From: Flavobacteriaceae bacterium
GTDB lineage: Bacteria; Bacteroidota; Bacteroidia; Flavobacteriales; Flavobacteriaceae
NCBI GenBank assembly: GCA_023700885.1
Contig: JAMPYA010000066.1
Span: 1-9,938, forward strand
Direction of reading: 5' to 3'
Length of the DNA stretch: 9,938 nt
The notes beneath the pieces are model-generated. The model saw nothing but the letters and a program-made list of their open reading frames with translations, did not search any database and had not been told where the DNA came from. The stretch's first letter is position 1. Each line of letters begins with the position of its first letter. The position numbers were made by a program, and so were the translations under genes. Positions 1 to 5,406 of the stretch are shown in pieces.

Positions 1-1
1 A

Positions 2-1210
2 AAATTCCTTCAAAAATCATTGTATGAAGCTACAGAATATTTGATTCAAGTATTTAATTTAGCACCAACTTCTGATGCCTATATTCAATATTTTTTAGAT
101 TTTTTACTCGATTTTCAATCAAAAGAATCGAACAATCTTCAAGGGTTTTTAAATGAGTGGGAATTACAAAAAGAAAATTTGAGCATTATAGCTCCAGAAA
201 ATATCAATGCGGTCAGAATTATGACCGTTCATAAAGCTAAAGGATTAGAATTTCCTATTGTTATATTTCCGTTTGATTTAGAAATCAGAAAAGAATTAAA
301 TGGTCAAACATGGATTCCCTCACTTCCTGAAAATGATTTTGATGGCTTGCCAACAATAAAAGTACCATTAACACAGCAAATTATAAATATTGAAAATATA
401 GGAGTGCAACTTTATCAAGAACGTCAAGATGCCTTAGCATTAGATAATTTTAACTTATTGTATGTTGCATTTACAAGGGCTATAGAGCAATTATACGTTA
501 TTTCTGATGCTAAAAAGGAATCTGAAGGTGTTAAATTATATAGCGATTTATTAAAAAGTTTTTTAAAAAATAGTACCCCAAACACTGTTGCTAGTGAAAA
601 TTTGGTTTACGAAATTGGTAATGCTAATAAAATAAAAATAAAAGTCAAAGACCAAGTTCCTCAAATTGAAAATACTGTTAAAACAATTGCACAAGAACAG
701 TTTATTGGTTCATCAATTACAGATAAACAAATAAATATTGTAACAACTTCATCAAAATGGTGGGGAACAACTGTACAAGAAGCATCCATTTATGGCAATA
801 AAATTCATCAGTTATTGTCTCAAATAAATACAGAAGATGATGTTGATTCTGTATTAAAATACGCCAGAAATAGAGGTTTTATATCTGCTCAAGAAGTAGC
901 AATATTTTTTGACTTGCTGAAAAACATTGTAAATCACTCAAGTTTAAATACGTATTATCAACATAATCTATCCATATTTAACGAAAGGGAAATTTTAACT
1001 GATGCTGGAGAAATAATAATTCCAGATAGAATTGTAGTCAATGCTCAAAATCAAGCTATCATTATCGATTATAAAACCGGAAAAGAACTAGAAACACATT
1101 TAGATCAAATCAATAAATACGCTTATTACGTTCAGCAAATGGGATTCTCTGTAACATCAAAATTATTGGTTTATATCAACGAATCGATAACCATAAAAGA
1201 AGTTGATTAG
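2..1210 (+). CDS. addA: AddA/RecB-type UvrD-family helicase-nuclease, C-terminal part (5' end outside the window)
   Basis: This is the C-terminal ~400 residues of an ATP-dependent DNA helicase with a fused RecB-type nuclease, which processes double-strand DNA ends for recombination in the cytoplasm. The frame is open to the left edge. The TTG at 20-22 is an internal leucine, so Walker A and the other early helicase motifs lie upstream. Counting residues from that TTG, helicase motif V is MTVHKAKGLEF (68-78) and motif VI is LLYVAFTRA (146-154). A linker of about 100 residues follows. The PD-(D/E)XK nuclease domain comes next, with YGNKIH (258-263), E323, DRIV (D336), DYKTGK (D350, K352) and a Q363-xxx-Y367 motif. 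The nuclease therefore looks catalytically intact. An AddB-like partner lies at 5407-8157, which favours AddA over a solitary UvrD or RecB. kbl begins 50 bases after the stop. The family call is firm; the AddA name rests on the domain fusion and the linked partner. Confidence 0.88.
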   Translation, partial: KFLQKSLYEATEYLIQVFNLAPTSDAYIQYFLDFLLDFQSKESNNLQGFLNEWELQKENLSIIAPENINAVRIMTVHKAKGLEFPIVIFPFDLEIRKELNGQTWIPSLPENDFDGLPTIKVPLTQQIINIENIGVQLYQERQDALALDNFNLLYVAFTRAIEQLYVISDAKKESEGVKLYSDLLKSFLKNSTPNTVASENLVYEIGNANKIKIKVKDQVPQIENTVKTIAQEQFIGSSITDKQINIVTTSSKWWGTTVQEASIYGNKIHQLLSQINTEDDVDSVLKYARNRGFISAQEVAIFFDLLKNIVNHSSLNTYYQHNLSIFNEREILTDAGEIIIPDRIVVNAQNQAIIIDYKTGKELETHLDQINKYAYYVQQMGFSVTSKLLVYINESITIKEVD

Positions 1211-1244
1211 TTGCACTAACTCTCAATTCATATTATTAAATTTG
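1211..1244 (+). promoter_or_regulatory. Candidate Bacteroidota sigma-A promoter for kbl
   Basis: TAAATTTG at 1237-1244 matches the Bacteroidota -7 consensus TAnnTTTG exactly. A TTG at 1211-1213, directly after the addA stop codon, can serve as the -33 element with a 23-base spacer, at the long end of the usual range. Transcription would start near 1251, leaving only about 10 bases before the kbl ATG. The match is by eye, and read-through from addA is also possible. Confidence 0.45.
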
Positions 1245-1260
1245 TAAAAAAATATCAATT

Positions 1261-2457
1261 ATGTACGGAAAAATTAAAGAATATTTACAAAATGAGCTTC
1301 AAGAAATTAAAGAAGCAGGTTTGTATAAATCAGAAAGAATTATTACAACTTCACAAGATGCAGTTATTAAAATTTCAACAGGCGAGGAGGTGATCAATTT
1401 TTGCGCTAATAACTATTTAGGATTGTCAAATAATCCAGAAGTTATAAAAGCGGCAAAAGACACTATGGATACTCATGGATTTGGAATGTCATCGGTTCGT
1501 TTCATTTGCGGAACGCAAGATATTCACAAGCAGTTAGAACAAAAAATAGCCGATTTTTACCAAACCGAAGATACTATTTTATACGCAGCTGCCTTTGATG
1601 CCAACGGTGGGGTTTTTGAACCACTTTTCTCAGATGATGATGCAATTATTTCTGATGAGTTAAACCACGCGTCAATTATTGATGGTGTTCGTTTGTGTAA
1701 AGCTAATCGTTACAGGTATAAAAATAATGATATGGCTTCTTTAGAAGAGCAATTGATTGAGGCAAATAAAAAACAACATCGCTTTAAAATTATTGTAACA
1801 GATGGGGTGTTTTCTATGGATGGTATTGTTGCCAAACTTGATGAAATATGTGATTTAGCCGATAAGTACGATGCTTTAGTAATGGTTGATGAATGTCATG
1901 CGGCTGGGTTTATTGGTAAAACGGGAAGAGGAACGTTAGAACTTAAAAATGTTATGGGTCGTGTTGATATAGTTACAGGTACTTTAGGCAAAGCTTTAGG
2001 AGGCGCTATGGGAGGTTACACTACCGGGAAAAAAGAAATTATTGAGTTGTTGCGTCAACGATCAAGACCTTATTTATTTTCAAATTCATTGGCGCCGGCC
2101 ATTGTTGGTGCTTCCTTAAAAGTGTTTGATCTGCTTTCTAATAATACCAGCTTAAGAGATAAACTTGAAAAAAATACTGACTATTTCAAAAAAGGTATGA
2201 AAGAGGCGGGTTTTGATATCGTTGAAGGCGATTCTGCAATCGTTCCCGTAATGTTGTATGATGCTAAACTAGCTCAGAATATGGCCAATAAATTATTAGA
2301 TGAAGGAATTTATGTAATTGGATTCTTTTTTCCAGTAGTTCCTAAAGGAAAAGCCAGAATTAGAGTTCAATTATCAGCAGCACATTCTAGAGAAAATCTG
2401 GATAAAGCTATTTATTCATTTGTAAAAGTTGGTAAAGAGTTAAAGATTATAGCTTAA
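1261..2457 (+). CDS. kbl: Glycine C-acetyltransferase (2-amino-3-ketobutyrate CoA ligase)
   Basis: This PLP enzyme of the alpha-oxoamine synthase family interconverts 2-amino-3-oxobutyrate plus CoA and glycine plus acetyl-CoA. It is the second step of threonine breakdown by threonine dehydrogenase, and is cytosolic. At 398 residues it has the length of E. coli Kbl, and its landmarks fall at the same numbers as I recall for that enzyme. These are H136 in ELNHASIIDG (ring stacking on PLP), S185, D210 and H213 in VDECHAAG, the PLP-binding K244 in TGTLGKALGG, and R368 in ARIRVQLS (substrate carboxylate). This agreement supports the ATG at 1261, which has an A-rich leader and no Shine-Dalgarno. 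Related family members (serine palmitoyltransferase, AONS, ALAS) are less likely given the length and the ELNHASIIDGVRLCKA region. No threonine dehydrogenase gene is in the window, so the pathway partner must be encoded elsewhere. I see no terminator after the gene. Confidence 0.95.
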   Translation: MYGKIKEYLQNELQEIKEAGLYKSERIITTSQDAVIKISTGEEVINFCANNYLGLSNNPEVIKAAKDTMDTHGFGMSSVRFICGTQDIHKQLEQKIADFYQTEDTILYAAAFDANGGVFEPLFSDDDAIISDELNHASIIDGVRLCKANRYRYKNNDMASLEEQLIEANKKQHRFKIIVTDGVFSMDGIVAKLDEICDLADKYDALVMVDECHAAGFIGKTGRGTLELKNVMGRVDIVTGTLGKALGGAMGGYTTGKKEIIELLRQRSRPYLFSNSLAPAIVGASLKVFDLLSNNTSLRDKLEKNTDYFKKGMKEAGFDIVEGDSAIVPVMLYDAKLAQNMANKLLDEGIYVIGFFFPVVPKGKARIRVQLSAAHSRENLDKAIYSFVKVGKELKIIA

Positions 2458-2502
2458 TTTGCTTTATTTACAGTAAAAATCATAATATTTTGTATATTCG
2501 TA

Positions 2503-2533
2503 TTTGCTAATTGAAAAATTCACATTATTTTTA
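2503..2533 (+). promoter_or_regulatory. Candidate promoter for the first OmpA-like gene
   Basis: In the 104-base gap after kbl, TTTG (2503-2506) lies 19 bases before TATTTTTA (2526-2533). The second element matches TAnnTTTG except for its last base. Transcription would start near 2540, giving a leader of about 20 A-rich bases before the ATG at 2562. A second, poorer option is TTTG at 2458-2461 with TATTTTG at 2486-2492, whose spacer is too long. Confidence 0.35.
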
Positions 2534-2561
2534 CTAATGCTATAACTTAAAAATTAAAAAA

Positions 2562-3926
2562 ATGAAACAAATCAAGCTATTCATTTTTGCTTTGATAATG
2601 ATTGGAGCAAATAATCTTCAAGCGCAAGATGCAAACAATCCCTGGGTAATTGGATTTGGAGCAAATGCGATTCACGAACCTATGTTGGCAAAAAAAATAA
2701 CCAAAGATCCATTTCAGAAAGATTTAATTAGGGTTCAAGATTGGAATATAATTCCGTCAATTTCTAGATTAAGTGTAGGAAAATATATAGATGATGGTTT
2801 TACTTTTGAAGCTGCCGCCTCTGTAAATGAAATTACTAAAATAGGAAGAGAAGAAGTTTCTTCCGTATCCTTTTTTGCTTTAGACGGTCATTTTAAATAT
2901 GATATCAATAATATAATTGGTAAAACAGGGTTCTTCGATCCATATATGTTTTTAGGAGGCGGATATACCTGGGTTGATTCTGACGGAACCGGAACATTTA
3001 ATGCAGGTGCCGGATTTAACCTTTGGTTTAATGAAAATGTAGGTTTGAATTTTCAATCTGCTGGAAAACATGTATTCAATGATTTCTATTTAGAAAAAAA
3101 CCATTTACAGCATTCTGCTGGTTTGGTAATTAAATTTGGTGGAAAAGACACGGATAAAGATGGAATCTATGATAAAGATGATGCTTGTCCAGACATTTTT
3201 GGATTAGCTGCATTTAATGGTTGTCCTGATACTGACGGTGACGGTATTGCTGATAAAGATGATGCTTGCCCAAACGTTGCTGGTTTAGCTGAATTCCAAG
3301 GCTGTCCTGATACTGACGGAGATGGTATTGCTGATAAAGATGACGCTTGCCCAACAGAAAAAGGAAGTAAAGCAAATAAAGGTTGTCCAGATACAGATGG
3401 AGATGGTGTAGTTGATAAAGATGATGCATGTCCTAAAGTGGCAGGTCCAGCAGCCAATAAAGGTTGTCCTTGGCCTGATACAGACGGAGATGGCGTTTTA
3501 GATAAAGATGATGCGTGTCCAACAGTAAAAGGGCCAGCATCTAACAATGGTTGCCCAGTGGTTCCAACTGTAGAGGTTTTGGCAAAATTAAACAGTTATG
3601 CAAGAACTATCTTGTTTGAAACGGGTAAATCATCTTTCAAAAAAGAAGCTTTTGACATTTTAAAAGCAATGACTACAATATTTAAAGAATATCCAGAAGC
3701 TGATTTTGTTATTGCAGGACATACAGATAATGTTGGTTCAGATAAATCAAACCAATTATTATCTGAAAGTAGAGCAAGTGCTGTTAGAGATTATTTAATT
3801 TCTAATGGTATCAATGCAGATAGATTAACAACTGTTGGTTTTGGAGAAAGTATGCCAATAGATACTAATGCCACAAAAGCTGGAAAAGCTAACAATAGAC
3901 GTACAGAAATAACACTTAAAAAATAA
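2562..3926 (+). CDS. OmpA-family outer-membrane protein with beta-barrel, five TSP3 repeats and peptidoglycan-binding domain
   Basis: This is an envelope protein predicted to anchor the outer membrane to peptidoglycan. Residues 1-21 are a signal peptide (lysines, hydrophobic core, cleavage around LQA|Q). Residues 23-194 are glycine- and aromatic-rich alternating segments typical of a small barrel (for example LGGGYTWVDSDG). Residues 196-332 are five 27-residue thrombospondin type 3 repeats with DTDxDG calcium-binding loops and paired cysteines (C209, C236, C263, C290 and C319 open each repeat). Residues ~345-454 are an OmpA C-terminal domain. It keeps D389 in GHTDNVG and R404 in SESRA, 15 apart as in E. 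coli OmpA D271/R286, the pair that holds diaminopimelate, and it ends with NNRRTEI. A strong terminator follows and a close paralogue starts 76 bases downstream. Within the shared front part this copy has about seven extra residues (near 41-59). Family and domain order are clear; the in vivo partner is not. Confidence 0.93.
   Translation: MKQIKLFIFALIMIGANNLQAQDANNPWVIGFGANAIHEPMLAKKITKDPFQKDLIRVQDWNIIPSISRLSVGKYIDDGFTFEAAASVNEITKIGREEVSSVSFFALDGHFKYDINNIIGKTGFFDPYMFLGGGYTWVDSDGTGTFNAGAGFNLWFNENVGLNFQSAGKHVFNDFYLEKNHLQHSAGLVIKFGGKDTDKDGIYDKDDACPDIFGLAAFNGCPDTDGDGIADKDDACPNVAGLAEFQGCPDTDGDGIADKDDACPTEKGSKANKGCPDTDGDGVVDKDDACPKVAGPAANKGCPWPDTDGDGVLDKDDACPTVKGPASNNGCPVVPTVEVLAKLNSYARTILFETGKSSFKKEAFDILKAMTTIFKEYPEADFVIAGHTDNVGSDKSNQLLSESRASAVRDYLISNGINADRLTTVGFGESMPIDTNATKAGKANNRRTEITLKK
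3147..3557 (+). repeat. Five tandem 81-bp units encoding TSP3 repeats (first OmpA-like gene)
   Basis: Units of 81 bases encode 27 residues each, of the form DTDGDGxxDKDDACPxxxGxxxxxGCP. A six-base WP insertion separates units four and five. The DxDxDG loops are standard calcium ligands in this family. Parts of neighbouring units are nearly identical in DNA (for example around 3229-3265 and 3310-3346), so copy number could change by recombination or be misassembled from short reads. Confidence 0.9.
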
Positions 3927-3945
3927 GAATTTTTAATAATTAAAT

Positions 3946-3977
3946 AAAAAGCCACTCTTTTTAGAGTGGCTTTTTTT
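3946..3977 (+). terminator. Intrinsic terminator after the first OmpA-like gene
   Basis: A GC-containing stem pairs GCCACTCT (3951-3958) with AGAGTGGC (3963-3970) around a TTTT loop, extended by A-tract/T-tract pairing and ending in seven T (3971-3977). It lies 19 bases after the stop codon and only 25 bases before the next ATG. The A-tract on the left arm would also let it work on the opposite strand. Confidence 0.9.
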
Positions 3978-4002
3978 AAGTTTAACTAAATAAATAATAA
4001 AC

Positions 4003-5331
4003 ATGAAGAAAATTACATTAACCTTTGTATTAATTTTTACGGTAGTCCTAACCGGTTTAAATGCACAGGACGCGAATAACCCATGGGTAATCGGATTTGG
4101 AGCCAATGCGATTCACGAGCCCGGAACTAAAAAAATCGAAGATTTTGTTAGAGTTAAAGACTGGAATGTTATTCCTTCAATTTCTAGATTAAGTATTGGA
4201 AAATATATTGATGATGGTTTTACTTTTGAAGCAGTAGGTACCGTTAACGAAATTACTAAAATAGGAAAAGTAGATGTTTCGGCTGTATCATTCTTTGCTC
4301 TAGATGGACATTTTAAATATGATCTAAATAATTTAGTGGGGCAAACTAGTTTCTTTGATCCATATATATTACTAGGAGGCGGATATACCTGGGTTGATTC
4401 TGATGGAACCGGTACTTTTAATGCTGGCGCAGGATTTAATCTTTGGTTTAACGAAAATATAGGTTTAAATTTTCAAACTTCTGGCAAACACGTATTTAAT
4501 GATTTCTATTTAGAAAAAAATCATTTACAACACTCAGCTGGCTTAGTAATTAAATTTGGAGGTAAAGACACTGATAAAGATGGAATATATGACAAGTTTG
4601 ATTTATGTCCTGAAGTTCCTGGTTTACCACAATTTAAAGGATGTCCTGATACTGACGGAGATGGTATTCAAGATTCAGAAGACACTTGTCCAAATGTTGC
4701 AGGTTTAGCTGAATTCCAAGGCTGCCCTGATACTGATGGTGATGGTATTCCTGATAATTTAGATGCTTGTCCAAAAGAAAAAGGAACTAAAGCTAATAAT
4801 GGCTGTCCAGATACTGATAATGATGGAGTATTAGATAAAGATGACGCTTGCCCAACAGTTGCAGGCCCGAAAGAAAATAAAGGTTGTCCTTGGCCAGATA
4901 CAGATGGTGACGGAACATTAGATAAAGATGATAAATGCCCTAAAGAAGCTGGTCCTAAAGAAAACGGAGGTTGTCCATGGCCAACTTTTAATGCAGTTAC
5001 TTTAGACAATTTTAAACAAGGTAGTGCAAAGTTAATCGGAACTAATAAAGTTGAGAATTCTGACACTTTCAAATCAATCTTAAATGAAGTTATAGCTTAT
5101 AAAGGAAAGGTTAATTCAATTACCGTTAAAGTTGATGGTTACGCTTCTGAAGAAGGTACTGAGCGTTTAAACAAGAAACTATCTCTTCAAAGAGCTGAGG
5201 CTGTAAAAGCTTTATTAATGAAAAATGAAGCTCTTAAAGATGTTGCGATTGAAGCAGTAGGTAATGGTGAACTTACCGGCAAACCCTATTTACAAAATCG
5301 TAAAGTAGTTGTTTCTGTAAATAAACAATAA
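4003..5331 (+). CDS. OmpA-like outer-membrane protein, tandem paralogue with divergent C-terminal domain
   Basis: This has the same architecture as the preceding gene: a signal peptide (residues 1-21, cleavage near LNA|Q), a barrel at ~23-187, five 27-residue TSP3 repeats at 189-325, and a C-terminal OmpA-like domain at ~330-442. Outside one loop the barrel matches its neighbour at roughly nine residues in ten by my count, with long stretches of identical DNA. The C-terminal domain is much less similar. It keeps R397 in SLQRAEAV, but the diaminopimelate-binding aspartate is replaced by S382 in GYASEEG, and the ending is QNRKVVVSV instead of NNRRTEI. Canonical peptidoglycan binding is therefore doubtful, although GYAS-type variants occur in other Bacteroidota OmpA-like proteins. 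The ATG at 4003 gives a proper signal peptide. A terminator follows 18 bases after the stop. It is an outer-membrane protein with good confidence; its specific role is unknown. Confidence 0.92.
   Translation: MKKITLTFVLIFTVVLTGLNAQDANNPWVIGFGANAIHEPGTKKIEDFVRVKDWNVIPSISRLSIGKYIDDGFTFEAVGTVNEITKIGKVDVSAVSFFALDGHFKYDLNNLVGQTSFFDPYILLGGGYTWVDSDGTGTFNAGAGFNLWFNENIGLNFQTSGKHVFNDFYLEKNHLQHSAGLVIKFGGKDTDKDGIYDKFDLCPEVPGLPQFKGCPDTDGDGIQDSEDTCPNVAGLAEFQGCPDTDGDGIPDNLDACPKEKGTKANNGCPDTDNDGVLDKDDACPTVAGPKENKGCPWPDTDGDGTLDKDDKCPKEAGPKENGGCPWPTFNAVTLDNFKQGSAKLIGTNKVENSDTFKSILNEVIAYKGKVNSITVKVDGYASEEGTERLNKKLSLQRAEAVKALLMKNEALKDVAIEAVGNGELTGKPYLQNRKVVVSVNKQ
4567..4977 (+). repeat. Five tandem 81-bp units encoding TSP3 repeats (second OmpA-like gene)
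   Basis: This is the same five-unit arrangement as in the upstream paralogue, including the WP insertion between units four and five, plus a second WP after the fifth. Unit sequences have drifted (DKFDLCP, DSEDTCP, DNLDACP, DKDDACP, DKDDKCP), but the DTDxDG loops and both cysteines of every unit are kept. Confidence 0.9.
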
Positions 5332-5349
5332 ATTACTTTAAATTATTTT

Positions 5350-5380
5350 AAAAAGCCTTTCCAATTGGAAAGGCTTTTTT
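5350..5380 (+). terminator. Intrinsic terminator after the second OmpA-like gene
   Basis: The stem GCCTTTCC (5355-5362) pairs with GGAAAGGC (5367-5374) around an AATT loop, flanked by an A-tract on the left and six T (5375-5380) on the right. It starts 18 bases after the stop codon and ends 26 bases before the addB-like ATG. The flanking tracts make it potentially bidirectional. Confidence 0.9.
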
Positions 5381-5406
5381 ATTTTTATAGAATCAAGAAA
5401 AAATCT

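Noticed and set aside
20..22. TTG as the start of the first gene
   Set aside because: The frame stays open to the left edge and the protein lacks the N-terminal helicase motifs, so this is an internal leucine of a truncated gene.
2458..2502. Terminator after kbl
   Set aside because: There is no GC-bearing stem followed by a T-tract; TTTAC/GTAAA has only a one-base gap and cannot form a loop.
3167..3547. Minus-strand open frames of 126 and 71 residues across the TSP3 repeats, and a 134-residue one at 4668-5072
   Set aside because: They are low-complexity mirror images of the repeat codons (SGQ, SSLS, PSPSVS periodicity) inside clear outer-membrane protein genes.
3147..3557. CRISPR-like array suggested by regular repeats
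   Set aside because: The 81-base units have no unique spacers, are in frame, and encode TSP3 repeats.
5365..5406. Upstream TTG start that would add 14 residues to the AddB-like protein
   Set aside because: It lies inside the terminator hairpin, and the added residues are just translated stem and T-tract. The ATG at 5407 gives the natural start.
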